This document shows positions 33,900-45,947 of a stretch of DNA of 64,000 nucleotides, one piece after another. Positions within the stretch are counted from its first letter, which is position 1. Each line of letters starts with the position of its first letter. The DNA lies in NCBI GenBank assembly GCA_903813345.2, contig CAIIXF020000003.1, positions 917,621 to 981,620 of the forward strand. The letters are read 5' to 3'. Under the pieces are notes generated by a model. The model worked only from the letters and a program-made list of their open reading frames with translations. It was not told the DNA's origin and made no database searches. Both the position numbers and the translations under genes were made by a program. The DNA comes from Owenia fusiformis (taxonomy: Eukaryota; Annelida; Polychaeta; Sabellida; Oweniidae).

Positions 33900-34500
33900 T
33901 TATCGTACCTAACAAGAGGTACGATATTGTAGTCAGCTTGACGGGCGGCAGGCGGGCGGCGTCTCACTTTTCAGCTTGTCTACAGGTTTCCAGCCAAACC
34001 ATTTGACAGATTCATCTGAAATTTTCAGGAATGTTTCTACGTATCAAAGTTAAGAACTAATTAGTTTTTGGGCATTCTGGGTAGATTTTAAGGTGGCCAT
34101 TTTGGATTTTCCGTCCTAAAATCTTCACTTTCAAGACTTGTCTACAGGTTTCCAGCCAAACCATTCAACGGATTCATCTGAAATTTTCAGGGATGTTTCT
34201 ACGTATCAAAGTTAACAACTGATTAGTTTTTGGGCATTCTGGGTTAATTTTAAAGTGGCAATTTTGGATTTTTTTTAAATACAAAAGTGCTGCCTCATTG
34301 CGATATCCTAGCTTCTGGGCAATTGAGATTAAATTAGGCAATTATTGCAATGCTTGTATAAGGGTTACACTCTGAACTTGGACTGAATTGACATACATAA
34401 CTGATCAAATTTGGGAAACACCAGACAGAGGGATGGATGGACGGACATTGTCCATTGTTGTAGAAGTTTAGATTTAAAGAATAGAAATATTGCAAAACAA
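33900..34500. repeat. Dispersed repeat with internal ~165-bp duplication
   Basis: The block beginning CGTACCTAACAAGAGGTACG contains TTGTCTACAGGTTTCCAGCC twice, near 33978 and 34139, each followed by the same ~150 bp. It ends in GGATGGATGGACGGACATTG. It resembles a dispersed non-coding invertebrate repeat. No frame is present. Confidence 0.6.
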
Positions 34501-34623
34501 AATCAATTTGTTATTTTAACATAAAAACAACTACTTTCCAATATATACATGCATTTTGTGTCTTGGTATTTGACTAGCCTGGAGTGACCACCTGTTTATT
34601 ATCCATTTTGTCATCCATCTTTT

Positions 34624-34915
34624 AAGACTTCACATCCAGGACATGGAGAGTATCCTTTGAAAATCTCTCGAATGAGGGGTATTCACAACCAGGACTGATA
34701 TCAAACATCTTTGCCTTCTCAACTATGTCAGTTAAGAGCAAGGCAAAGTCCTATTCTTTTTTGGCTTTTAAGACTTCACATCCAGGACATGGAGAGTATC
34801 CTTTGAAAATCTCTCGAATGAGGGGTATTCACAACCAGGACTGATATCAAACATCTTTGCCTTCTCAACTATGTCAGTTAAGAGCAAGGCAAAGTCCTAT
34901 TCTTTTTTGGCTTTT
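34624..34915. repeat. 146-bp tandem duplication, nearly perfect
   Basis: AAGACTTCACATCCAGGACA starts at 34624 and 34770 and each copy runs to TCTTTTTTGGCTTTT. I saw no differences between the copies, so the duplication is recent. Confidence 0.9.
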
Positions 34916-35381
34916 ATGATGTCTTAAAGGTATGGTTACACCTAATTCACAGTTGGGATCATTAATTTCCATAAGGGTCCTATGCACTTCTCTCTGAGCT
35001 GTTTTCTCATTCATTCTTCAATACTAGGTTACAGTTGTCAATGTAAGAATCATGAGCTTTATGCTTTCCCTTCACACCTGGTGTGTAAAGAGAAAAGCTG
35101 AGAGAACGGACGGTAAATAATGTAAAATCACGACATCATGACCATTCCAAATGTTTACCTCGTTTGGAAATAACTGTTATTGTATTCCTGGAGTAAGGGC
35201 CATCACAAGACAAGATAAGTCTTAAGATAATTCAACACCAGAGATAATATGAAAGAAAGAATGATTGTCCAAACCAATCAAGCTTCATTTCTTCCATTTG
35301 TCTGTTTAGGTCTCTCATTTCACTTCTACTAACTTCATAGTCATCATTTTTTGCGTTAAAACTCGCTAAATGAACCATATA

Positions 35382-36713
35382 TTACCATTTATAAAGAATA
35401 TTTGCCTGAAAGTTTGAATAAGCTTCTTTCTCAACTGCTTGTGCGACAACATCTTGCCAGATTGGCTCCGTGGCTGTTGTGACATGGGTTATCTCATGTA
35501 ACAAAAAAACATTTAGGTATGCTTTCCTGGATGCCACGAGAGTCTCAAATTAAGCCAGTTCTTTTTCATGGAGGCTGTTACATATAATGTTACACCAGTC
35601 ATCTACAATGACATGATCATGTTCTAATGGCATGTATGGCTCTTCAAAATCATATTCGTTATTATTCAGTGGTATAAAATTAGTGTGATTGATATCTGTG
35701 GTATTGATGGAAGAACCCACACAGCAGGTATGATCAGGTTCAATGCAGCTTTCGCAAATGTTGTTGTAAAATTCTGTTGTTTTGCTATCCTGTTTCACAA
35801 TTTTTGTAGCATCAAAGTTCTTTAGTAGCAGTCCGTGAACAGATGTTGGCCTTTCTGACCACAAACTATTTCCACTTTCACTCATTTTATTTGTCATTTC
35901 AAACATACCTGTAAGTATGTGTGTTTTAAAATTTAAAAGGCGGCATTAAAAACGTAGTGCCAAGTGATATTGATCCTAGGGCCTACATGATCATGATAAT
36001 CAGATAATGTTAAGTTTAAAAGATTCAATTAAATGACCTCAAACAACTTAAGTTTATTAATTAACACTCCTAAAAGAATTAAGCTTAGTAGTCTATGCAT
36101 ATCATAGTACCTTTGTATTCTACAGCGTATGATACACGTAACAAGTCTGAACATATATAACATTATTCCAGAGATGTGAAGTACAGGCAGTCTAACTACA
36201 TTTTGATGATGAGGGTGTTTGGAAATAGACATATTCAATACGGTATTCCCATAAGATAATAACTAGTCTAATCTGCATTAAAAAAGTAGCTTACCTCTTG
36301 AATGAAGAACTTTAGATATCTTAAATATACTCTTTGAATTATCTTATTAAAACTGGTTGCAAATTTGCAAAAAACTGAAGATTTGCGAAATTATTTTCTC
36401 ACTTTTACTAATCGTGTCTAAATTACCAACTTAACTTGACAGTGAACTGAAATGACTCTACACACCTACCATCTATCGACTGTTATATATTCTAAAAAGT
36501 GTACAAGTCAAACTTTAATATGACACTCGGGATTTGACAGCAATCATGAAACTGTTCACCCTACAAATTCCAAAACTTCTGTGAAGAAAAAACTTACCCG
36601 TGATCTTGCCTGCATCCATATCCTTAATGAGTTCCTTCTTGGAAAATCCCTCCTCAGAGTCAATTTTGTCCAATCCCTGTACCCTCATGACCAGTTTGTA
36701 CATATCAGTTATA
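35382..36713 (-). CDS. Two phase-matched exons with one in-frame stop, unrecognised
   Basis: Exon 1 (36598-36713), between TATTTTTTAG and ACGG|GTAAGT, encodes ITDMYKLVMRVQGLDKIDSE then EGFSKKELIKDMDAGKIT. Exon 2 (35382-35908) follows ACTTACAG in matching phase 1 and begins G-MFEMTNKMSESGNSLWSER. It is Cys-containing (NNICESCIEPDHTCC) and reaches a TAA after LHEKELA. The same frame then continues cleanly for another ~56 codons (FETLVASRKAYLNVF, LLHEITHVTTATEP, IWQDVVAQAVEKEAY) to a second stop. The single internal TAA therefore looks like a point mutation or read-through site. LLHEITH has an HExxH form, but no other metalloprotease feature is seen. Confidence 0.5.
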
Positions 36714-37358
36714 CTAAAAAATATACTGCCTTAAGTCTAGGAAACTTAAAATAATGACTTGTCCATTTTGATGAAACTATTTGAAACAGAAAAATCTTTT
36801 GGTCAAGGATAATAATTTGTCGCCCGCCAGTGTGCAAGAAAAGTACAAAAGTCCTGCAAAAAAGAAAAAAGGGTGTATGGGAGAAAAATTAAGAGAAGAG
36901 GCATCATTTGTAGCAAGTAATAAAAATACAGCGTCCTTTCCACATAAAATACGTTTAGCAACATCAGTTTTAAAAAAAGTTTGCCTCCTCTCCTGGATAT
37001 GATTTTTTAGCACAGTTATTCTTATGATATCTGGGAGGCAGTTTTCTCTAGTTGGGCTGAGGGAGAGAAGTGAACAGCAATGTTATACACCGGATGGCTA
37101 TTGTTTTGCCCTCTTTTAATAGTAGATGAGTTGATTATAATTTAGCATTGATTGAATAATCCACTCTTCATTTCATTATCTTCTTTTTTGAAGATAATAT
37201 TTGTTAATTGATGGTGCTATTGAATAATTTAATACATAATCCTACCTTGCAGCATTTTCTTAGTCACAGCCTCTTGCATACTTGATTGAGCTGTTGGTGT
37301 TGATGATAGTGTCAAATTATTGACCTTTGTTCCTTCTAATCATTTTTTTACATTGTAG

Positions 37359-38039
37359 GACACTATCGAGAGTTCTGCCATTTTGCCTGCTCCTCTCAAT
37401 GAAAATGGAATTGTCTCTCGAAATATCTTTACTAACAGCCTCCCACTTGCTAGTGTCGTTCCAGGGATTTCTTGCAAGGTTGATAGTTCCATTCTTTTTA
37501 TTATTTACTTGCTTATTTCATTTTTACTCCCAAAACATTTAGTTCTTAAATTGCTTCATTAATCATCTCTGAGATCATGTCTTCAGCCTATAATATAGGA
37601 GGATATAAATTTGAAAGTATTTGAAATGGATCTACATTACACTTAGACGCACCCAATCAAATCTAATTTTTCCAAAATTTCTTAGATGGACGACCAGCCA
37701 AAACTCACGGCTCGCTTGGCCCGCTTCTTTTGCCATTCACTTATCAGGAAATATGAAATTTGTTGCTTTAAGCCATGAGGAAGTATTAAATCTCAACAAA
37801 TAACCAAGGACGTGAATTAGTGATTGCCTCTTCTCTCCACAAAAGTTTAGCTTTGCTTATACCCTGAATGCATATTGAATGAATTCTTCACGTACTCGTT
37901 GAGCATTTCCATTTTGAGGAAGCTGAATATTCATGTCATCATTGTCGGTACATCATCTATGATGGGGATGCCTCCTCTGACTACAATTTTGTGCACCACA
38001 ACACTTGCAAATATGGCTTCGCAGGATTTGAATTTAAAG
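37359..38039 (+). CDS. Plus-strand exon candidates, one with Cys/His pattern
   Basis: Exon 37359-37478 follows TTTTTTTACATTGTAG and has exactly 40 codons, DTIESSAILPAPLNENGIVS to ASVVPGISCK|GTTGAT. A second open segment (37883-38039) encodes HFHFEEAEYSCHHCRYIIYD and FVHHNTCKYGFAGFEFK, ending at AAAG|GTGTAA. The CxxC...HH...C spacing could bind zinc. The link between the two is only strand and proximity. The family is not recognised. Confidence 0.35.
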
Positions 38040-38401
38040 GTGTAATTCTTCAAAAAGCTTACCATAGTATAGAGTCACAAAAGTAGACTGTCTAAATTAT
38101 AATGTATTTACCAATTTAGGCTAAAAATTATTCTATTAATAAGCTTTGGCATTGTCTTTAAGTTCATGTGCCTCTGCCAGAGCATTATTTGAGGTCTTTT
38201 AAATTTCACGAGGAATGTCTCGTACGTGAGGTAAATAAAACAATAAATCCCGGGCATCCAATGTGTGATCGTGAAATGTTTGGAATATGGTTACACAATA
38301 AAATGAAAAAGGCTTCATTTTTTTATCATAGAATGTGGAGCATGTTTTGGATTATGGCAGGCCCTCTAGCCTTTGCAGTGCCTTTGTTTGGAGTTTTTTG
38401 A

Positions 38402-40899
38402 ACTAGAAGAAATAGAAGGCCCACAACATGATTACATGTTCCTCCAAGTCTTCACTCGCTACATTTTTTTGACATTCACTGATTCCATCTATATTGTTGA
38501 TGGTTTGTAATAGATATTTTTAAGCTTAATGCTTAAACTCTGCCAGTTTCACCAGAGATTTTCACATTGACGTTTTAAATTGTTTTCATTTTCTGTGGGT
38601 AGGTTGACTTGAGTAGAAATAGAACTTAAAAGTATTTTCAGATGAAGAAAAGAATCAACTGCTCAAAGAAGTGTCAAGTTCAGCCATTCGCCTTTTTTTC
38701 TTAAGTTTGAACTTTTTTTTTTCGAGATCATTTTCACCCTCACATTTGATGTGACTGACCCCCGGCATTTATCCACATGAATTACTTTTCGTTATGGCAT
38801 CCCCATGGAATATGAAGAATATTTGGCACTGAAACTTTTTGTATAGTTGAAGATGTTAATCATTGTCTTCCAACCTCACAGGCCATCTAACCGTAGGTAG
38901 TCCTGGAAGAACTGCCCACACAAAATATGCCATCTTAAATTATGCCATCACAATACTAAACAGTAATTGTGGTCATAAAAAGGAAAGGGAATTGCTTTTC
39001 AAATCAGTTTTTCTCAATTTTTCTATTTCTACGAAAGAATTCAAACTTTCAAAGTTCCTATTATTTCAAGCAATATATTGGGCACATTTTCTGAAACAAT
39101 CAAAAGATACTCTATTCATTGACTATTTAACTAATTACAGCCTATACAGACTGTGCTATACGAAAACAAGCGGTGTGGATATCATTTGTGCAATTTGCAG
39201 AAATCAACAATCATTTTTGACTTTGAATTTGTGATATTTCATTAACTAAGACATGTTAAGTACTCAATTATTGTCAAACATTTGTACGTTTCTTGCGGCC
39301 TCTGTCGATTGAACTGAGTAAGTACTATCGGAATCAAAGAATAGCAATAAGTGCATGATGAAGTTGAAGTGTTGAAGGAATTCCCGCTGATTCTCAAATT
39401 AAGATAGTAATATGGATAGTAAAATTGCAGAGTGCACATTGGTATACTACATTTTTCTTTCATTTTTTTTGTTGGCCATGGTCTGCCCAAACACCTTTGG
39501 AAGTAGAATCTAGAATTGTATTTTAATTCTTGTCAATGCACAATTGTTCTCCACTCATGGCACTACAGTTGAAAACTCTCTTATTTCCACTTGCTCATAA
39601 TGATATTCGGATCTTTAGTTATGGCTGCATCTGCAGCATTCTTAATAATACCACCAGCTGCATCCTGTGGACCTTTGGCATGAGACGTCTCAAAAAAGTT
39701 TCTTGTGAATCATTTGTATCTGAGTTCAGCAATAAGCCTTGCATTGAAAATGAGGTAAAATTACCAATTTATCATTGATGTTTACCAAAAGTATACGTAC
39801 GATAAGAGAAATATTACTTAGATTGTATATATATTAAACACTGGGTCTTCTAATTAACCTGGTGTTTCAAATTATAATTTTATTTGATTTTGTAGGTGTT
39901 GAATCAGACATTTTGGATGATTTCATTTGGTTATTGTCAATCACTGAAGCTGTCATAAATTCATCACTTTCTACAATTATGTGTTTATTTATTGATTTCA
40001 CTTCATTTGGTATTATTCATTAAAATCCACATGGTAAATTCTAAACAATACATTAACTAAATTTCTCTTGTTCTAATTCAGATATTGAAAGACATGCTTA
40101 TGTCTTCTCTCTTTATATTGATAACACAATTGTTGAGACTTTTAATGCTCTTATTGTAATTAGGTGTTCTAATCTGAATTGTTGTGTACTGCTTCTCTCT
40201 TCTCTATTTCAAATATCATTCTTCATGTCTGAAAATTATTATCAATTAGTATGTGTTCTTTTTGGTTAATAGTTGGGATGTCTACCCATAATCATTACAT
40301 TGTCTATCATTGCAGTTATCGTTGTGTCTAATACATTCCTCAAGGTAGGTATCATAGCTTGTATAATCTGTAAATTAAGGTGTTTCCAGCCTCGTCGGTG
40401 TAACACAATAATATTTTCCCTGCCTTGGAACATAGCTTGATTTTTTAATAATGCCTTTCAGTGTATCCTTTTTAGTGTGGTTCCATTTTTGGATTTGGTT
40501 TCATATTTAGTAGATACAAGGCCAGCATGATGTTCCCAATTTGTGTTTCTAAATAAAAAATAAGATTCTTAGGGCACTATTAGAGGTTGCTTGTTTGGCA
40601 TCAGCCCTACTAGTTACACTGTCCTGTTGAGCAACTCTGCAATTTACCTTGTGATCAATTACAGCGCTGCTAGCTGGTCCATCATCTGACAACGAGGTAC
40701 GCGAGCATGTTGCTATAGAAAACTCTCTGTTCCCAGGCATTAATGTGGTGCCCATCCCAGCTCTTCATCCCAAGCAATATTCACTTGCTTCAATTTTCAC
40801 TTGCTTGCGAGTCACGTGGGATGAGCTTGCGGGTAAGTGGGATGAGTTTCATCTTGGTCGTCAAGCGCTACGTTACTGAATTACTGAAATTCTAGCCAA
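38402..40899. other. Gene-poor AT-rich stretch
   Basis: The open frame at 38863-39234 has weak coding character and lacks both splice borders. A short segment near 40830-40890 (GATGAGTTTCATCTTGGTCG) is a diverged copy of sequence near 29395-29440. Confidence 0.35.
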
Positions 40900-40922
40900 N
40901 NNNNNNNNNNNNNNNNNNNNNN
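40900..40922. other. Assembly gap (23 N)
   Basis: The run of N marks a scaffold join. Sequence on the two sides need not be adjacent in the genome. Confidence 0.99.
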
Positions 40923-41214
40923 CACACCCTTACACACTTTTTTATGTTTGTCAATACTGGTCACCATTTTCAACAGGCTGTCTTTTCTTTCGTCTGGGTG
41001 TCCCTTTGTAGGGCAGACTTCCTTTGAATTTCTCATCGGACTACCCTCCATCTTTGTTGGTTGATCTGAAAAAGAATTAAGAGACTCCCTTTCCCATTTT
41101 CAATCACAAACCCGTTTGCCCCCCCCCCCTACTTAATTTTCCACCCTTAGTAAGTCTAGGTCTCATTGGACAATCTACGACTACATTTCATGGCTAATTA
41201 TTATTAGATTTTTT

Positions 41215-41330
41215 GGTCACATTTGCTGCAACCTGGCGCCCTGCCGATTGAGTATTCCGTTCAAAACATTTGTGAATAGGATACTCTCAATCGGCCAGGC
41301 GCCGGCCGATGAATCACAGCAAATGTGACC
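41215..41330. repeat. 116-bp imperfect hairpin
   Basis: GGTCACATTTGCTG at the left matches the reverse complement of CAGCAAATGTGACC at the right. Inner arms also pair (CCTGCCGATTGAG with CTCAATCGGCCAGG). It is GC-richer than the surroundings. It is a likely small foldback MITE, with no clear target duplication. Confidence 0.7.
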
Positions 41331-41649
41331 CAGGCATTATTGAAACAAGTCTTACTTCACAATTTCTATAGAGTCATCTGAAGGACTGTCATCACCATCC
41401 ACAGTACTGCTGTATATACTGCTTTATATGCAATCAGAGAGAATCAGATGGAACTATTATTAAGAATCAGTAACATAGTGCATTTAAAATATAATAAATC
41501 TCATACGTTGTTCTAAAATGATCTCAACTTTTCAATGAAATATTATTTTTGATGGATTTTTAAGAATTTTGGGCTTTATAAAAATATTTATTCACATGCC
41601 ATGTCAAATGACAGCACGTTTTTTTCTATTATCAACAGGTGGGTCCAAA

Positions 41650-42430
41650 TATTGAGCTTGAAAAAAGTTCTTTCAGTTTATATGTTATGTCACAAAATAT
41701 CACTGGTATATTTGTTATGTCACTAAATATCACTGGTATATCTGATATCTCCTTTCGCCTTTGAATCTCCTACTCTTATAATAGTTTCTAAAAAAAGCAG
41801 GTAACTGCAGCATTTTCCTCAACTTCCAGGTTTGTGGTAGTCTCACTTTTCCATTGACGAACCTGAAAAAATATGATACAAATAAGAATTGAAGATACCC
41901 AAAGCCTAACTTATTTTAAAAATTAAAATAAAAAAGCTTCAATATAAGACTGATCCCCTGAAACAATTGTGTTACTTTTATATATGAATGCTTATTATTT
42001 ACTATAAATTCAAGTAGCATGTCTTATCATGTCTTATATACACATTCTTCTTGTTCCTTCCCATTGGTAATGATAGATACGGCAGCATGGACTTCGATAT
42101 CATCGATGCCTCTTTTTGACTTGGTGTCCTGTTTGACCGAGGACGTCACCAGAGCCAGGGCTGCCTCAATTCCCTTTTCCTGAGCCACTCTCAAGACCCA
42201 AGCCCTGGACTCTGTTGTCACACGCTGGAGTGCTCTTATCAACTGAAATAAAAAAGAAGCAAACATATGCAAATGCACTTCACATTCAAATCCATGCAAA
42301 TTAAAAACTAAGTACATTATGTTAAATTTTGAAGAGATAATAATTAATAAAATAATAAAATAATTAACAAAATAACTGCACCAGTCCTGTTAGTTTTAGA
42401 TCACCCTGTATACATACAATATGAAAAACA
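41650..42430. repeat. Segmental duplicate of 32.1-33.7 kb with an internal deletion
   Basis: GAGCTTGAAAAAAGTTCTTT and two 30-bp minisatellite units at 41655-41750 match 32147-32240. The sequence then jumps to the counterpart of 33010 and follows it to about 33700. About 770 bp of the source, including most of the minisatellite and the terminal stop of exon 2, is missing. Identity by eye is high. Confidence 0.85.
42042..42242 (-). pseudogene. Decayed copy of the 33.3-kb exon
   Basis: It has the same 67-codon length, with LIRALQRVTTESRAWVLRVA and QEKGIEAALALVTSSVKQDT, and differs from the source at several residues. The paired terminal exon (41750-41865) carries a deletion that puts a stop right after AAVTCF. 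The first exon remains open and keeps both splice borders. This copy is probably non-functional. Confidence 0.65.
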
Positions 42431-42790
42431 CATGCGATGCTCATGGACTTTGCATGGTAATCGCATGCATGCAAGCACTATGCAGTGTACATGCAGCCTG
42501 TCGGTATAAAATTCTCCCATAGATTAATATCCATGAAAGTCCATTCAATTTGCATGGTTATCAATGATTGAATAAAAATTCCTGCTCCATTATACACCAG
42601 CTATATGTGAAATGTAAGGGGACCTGTTTCAAACATGAAATGTAATGTTAACTTAATGGTAGAAATGGCATTACATTTCTAAACATCAAAAGTCTTTAAT
42701 ATGGTTCCCAAGTGTTTTTATCTTAAACATCACTGGCACGTAGTGATCCTGATATCAATAAATGTCCAAGAAAGCCGAAACCATCTTCAA

Positions 42791-43148
42791 ATTTGCCAAA
42801 GATTATAGTGCTTACCTACTTTTTTTTAAACAGAGTGCTAGGTAATAGTAATAGATGTACATATTTAAGTATTACAAAAATACCTGAAAATATAGTGGCA
42901 GGTTCTTGCCTTGTTTGTCATTGTGGGAGCAACCTAGAAACAGGTATATAAACAAGAAATTGGCAATTAATTTGCCAAAGATTATAGTACTTACCTACTT
43001 TTTTTAAACAGAGTGCTAGGTAATAGTAATAGATGTACATATTTAAGTATTACAAAAATACCTGAAAATATAGTGGCAGGTTCTTGCCTTGTTTGTCATT
43101 GCGGGAGCAACCTAGAAACAGGTATATAAACAAGAAATTGACAATTAC
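42791..43148. repeat. 179-bp tandem duplication
   Basis: ATTTGCCAAAGATTATAGTG starts at 42791, and a near-identical copy begins at 42970. Both run through AGAGTGCTAGGTAATAGTAA and ACAAGAAATTG. Differences are one or two substitutions and a T-run length change. Confidence 0.9.
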
Positions 43149-43612
43149 ACAATCTTATGCAAATACAGAGTTTCAAATAATACTACAGCTTTAAAAACGT
43201 GAATATATTTTGCTTAGTGTGACTAAATAACATTGCTGTTTGGCAGGATGTGTATTTCTAATTTTACATCTGAATGCATGACTATATTTGTACTCAGTGT
43301 ATTCAAAATGCTTTCTGTATTCCTAATGATTCATAATTTAATCAAATAGATCTTCAGAAATTTCAGTAATTTCTTCAAATAAAGGTTACAATACCAACAG
43401 ATAAAGAAACAAATGCCCAATTAATGCTCTATTAATTCATGTTTATTATTCTGCTTCCTGAAACCCTACAAACTGAAACAGTTTCTCAAATGCCTCTGGT
43501 CGAGGATAGTGCTAACCTTTGGCCCAAGAATCTCCCATGCTGCCAGAGCAAGTTGCCTATAGACAATGGCCTCATCTTCCTTGAAGATTCACCTTTGAAG
43601 TCCATTCATAAA

Positions 43613-44306
43613 CCTTTAGCGTGCTGCCGGCGGACTCGTCCGCCGAGACTAAAATGTCTCTCACAACTGCCGGCGGACCCGTACGCCCGATTTCAAACTT
43701 TTAATAACTTTACTTTTTCGCGCCATTCGTATTGTCCAATTAGATTGCCCGATTTATTCAGTGCCTAACATGACTTCCTGTTGACCTAGAAATGGCGATA
43801 TTTCGAAAAATAATTCTCAATTCATCAATTTAAACAGTGTTTTAGTCGTTTTTAGTGAACGGATCGTACAAAATGGTGGACAAATACGATCACAACGAAA
43901 ATGTGGAGGAAATAGATTACGATTTCGAGCTCTTTAGGCTCTTGGAAGCCGATAACGGTCATCGAAAATAGAAACTAGAATATTTTCTGAATTGAAAAAT
44001 TGAACATTCGATCGCTGCAAATTCAGATTTGGATTCTGACCAGACGAAGAGGCGGAGCGGCTGATTCCGGAGGAGTATTCATGGTATATTTATGCCCAGT
44101 CGTGTTAATGTACGAAAAAATTCATGAGAACATTTTTTTCATGAGCCAGGCCACTGTATCTTCCCTTTGTGAAAATTTTATCCAGATTCATTCAGTAGTT
44201 ATTGAGATATTAATTATTTAGTCCAGGTATATCATTTTTTGCACTCTTTGAAAAATAAGCCAGTTGCGTGGGATATATTTGCTGAAATAAGGCAGCATGG
44301 TAAAGG
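43613..44306 (+). mobile_element. Short piggyBac-type element (TTAA site, TIR CCTTTA...GTGCTGCC)
   Basis: The left end CCTTTAGCGTGCTGCC and the inverted right end CCTTTACCATGCTGCC match at 13 of 16 or better. TTAA follows the right end (44307-44310) and TAAA precedes the left, one base off the canonical duplicated TTAA. Near the left end two GC-rich GCCGGCGGAC-type inverted motifs occur. A 32-codon frame at 43874-43972 starts MVDKYDHNENVEEIDYDFEL and stops; it is acidic like piggyBac transposase N-termini. The DDE core is absent, so this is a deletion derivative of 694 bp. Confidence 0.65.
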
Positions 44307-44399
44307 TTAATAAGCGTCAGTCTGTTGATGCATAGCCCGTGGAACCCAGGGTTCAAAGTGATACATCTGTGAAAACCTCCCCGAGGAGCATTGCTTGAT

Positions 44400-45786
44400 G
44401 ATTTAGGCCCATCACCTCAGGGATGCTGTTACAGCATACATTCTCCTCTGGATGGTCCATAGGTTGGCAATTCCCAGATGTGCACTTGGAAGGAAATTGT
44501 AAATATTTCCCAAGTTTGAAAAATTCAGTTGCAAAATATATAGGTAATTTTTTGTATCTTCTGATCGTAAACTATGATTACCATTCATGAATATTAAAGG
44601 ACCAAGAAATCGAAACAGGTTGTTACACAAAACCAATGACCCCTATTTTTCATTTCATTATAGATTTATTCAATTCAAAAAGTATACAGTAGTTACAGTA
44701 GTCGCTGCCTAGCGCACTTTGTGTTATAGGCTAGCATTTCATGTATGTGATATGTAATACATATTTTAAAACTAACTTGGACAAATACAACTGTAGGGGA
44801 AACAGGAGATCATGAAAATTCCTAACTGGTAAGAGGCATAACTGTCCATCTCATATCAAGATAATGACAAAGTAAAACAAATCAATTTTTTAACCACCCT
44901 GTATTTCAGGGGAAATGTATGTTTACATCATCATTCTAATCCAGTCATCAAAGCTAGTATGTATTGTATCATAAATTAGCTGTTGATACGGGCTTTCTAT
45001 TTTAGGCAAAATTCAATATAAACAAAAAGGAAAAATCGCTTGTGTCATAACCTTGATAATTCTTCATAATACACTAAGTACAGGGTTCTGCTTGTTCAAA
45101 AATTCACACATCCATTCGTTTTTCTATTGTTTATTGCAAGGGAATTTCACTAAAATCAGCCAAAATATATCCAGAAATAAGTAATCCATGTAGTAAATAT
45201 TACATCTTTTATAATTTATAATTTCCATATTTGTAAAAAAAACTCCAAGCTATTGATACTGAGCAGTCAATTGAAGTCATTGGCACACAAAAACAGGAAA
45301 ATTCAAACATTAATTTATTGACCAAGTTTGCAGGATCACCCTGTATTTGAGAAGATGACCCCTTCTTCAAAAGACTTGTAGGATCATTTGTCCATTTAAA
45401 CCCATTTCTCGGATATATTTTGGATCATTATTTAAAAGTTGAATGAACAGTATCAATTTTCAATGAAATACTAACAATTACTTCTAAGGCAATCAAGGCA
45501 CAAGAGATTATAACAATTTTCCTTCTAAAATCTATTCCATTTAAGACAGATATGGTCATTTAAATATGTTCAAGATTTCTTAACTCAGAACTGAGGAAAA
45601 AATCATTATTCTGAATATCTACTCATTATGACACCTCAAAGAAGTAAACACATGCATAAATTATTTTGTCTGGCATTCATCTTGGTAATGGTAGACTTTT
45701 ATAATCATTTACAGGTACTGACAGTTTGTCATGATGATTTTTTCATTTGTCTAATACATTGTACATGTTTCATTCTTGCCTCTTAT
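44400..45786. other. Gene-free stretch
   Basis: No exon, RNA gene or clear repeat boundary is supported on either strand. Confidence 0.4.
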
Positions 45787-45804
45787 AGACAGACAGACAG
45801 ACAG
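45787..45804. repeat. (AGAC)n microsatellite, 4.5 units
   Basis: The tetranucleotide run agacagacagacagacag is directly visible. Confidence 0.95.
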
Positions 45805-45819
45805 AAACAATAGACTCAC

Positions 45820-45879
45820 CTCCAATTCAGTGCTTCCATCTTTCGATATGCATTGCCTCAAAGCTTCTTTATCCTCCAC
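45820..45879 (-). CDS. 60-bp internal exon, unrecognised
   Basis: The acceptor ATGATTTTAG and donor GAG|GTGAGTC bound exactly 20 codons, VEDKEALRQCISKDGSTELE. The donor is close to consensus. It is too short to assign and no partner exon was seen. Confidence 0.35.
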
Positions 45880-45947
45880 CTAAAATCATTTTTTAAGAAA
45901 TTAAAAGAAATCATTTTTAAATAATTAAAAAAATAATTTATTATATA

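Noticed and set aside
35382-35560. Zinc metalloprotease from LLHEITH
   Set aside because: HExxH alone is common by chance; no third ligand or family context is visible.
38863-39234. 123-codon plus-strand frame
   Set aside because: AT-rich composition, no recognisable motif and no convincing splice borders.
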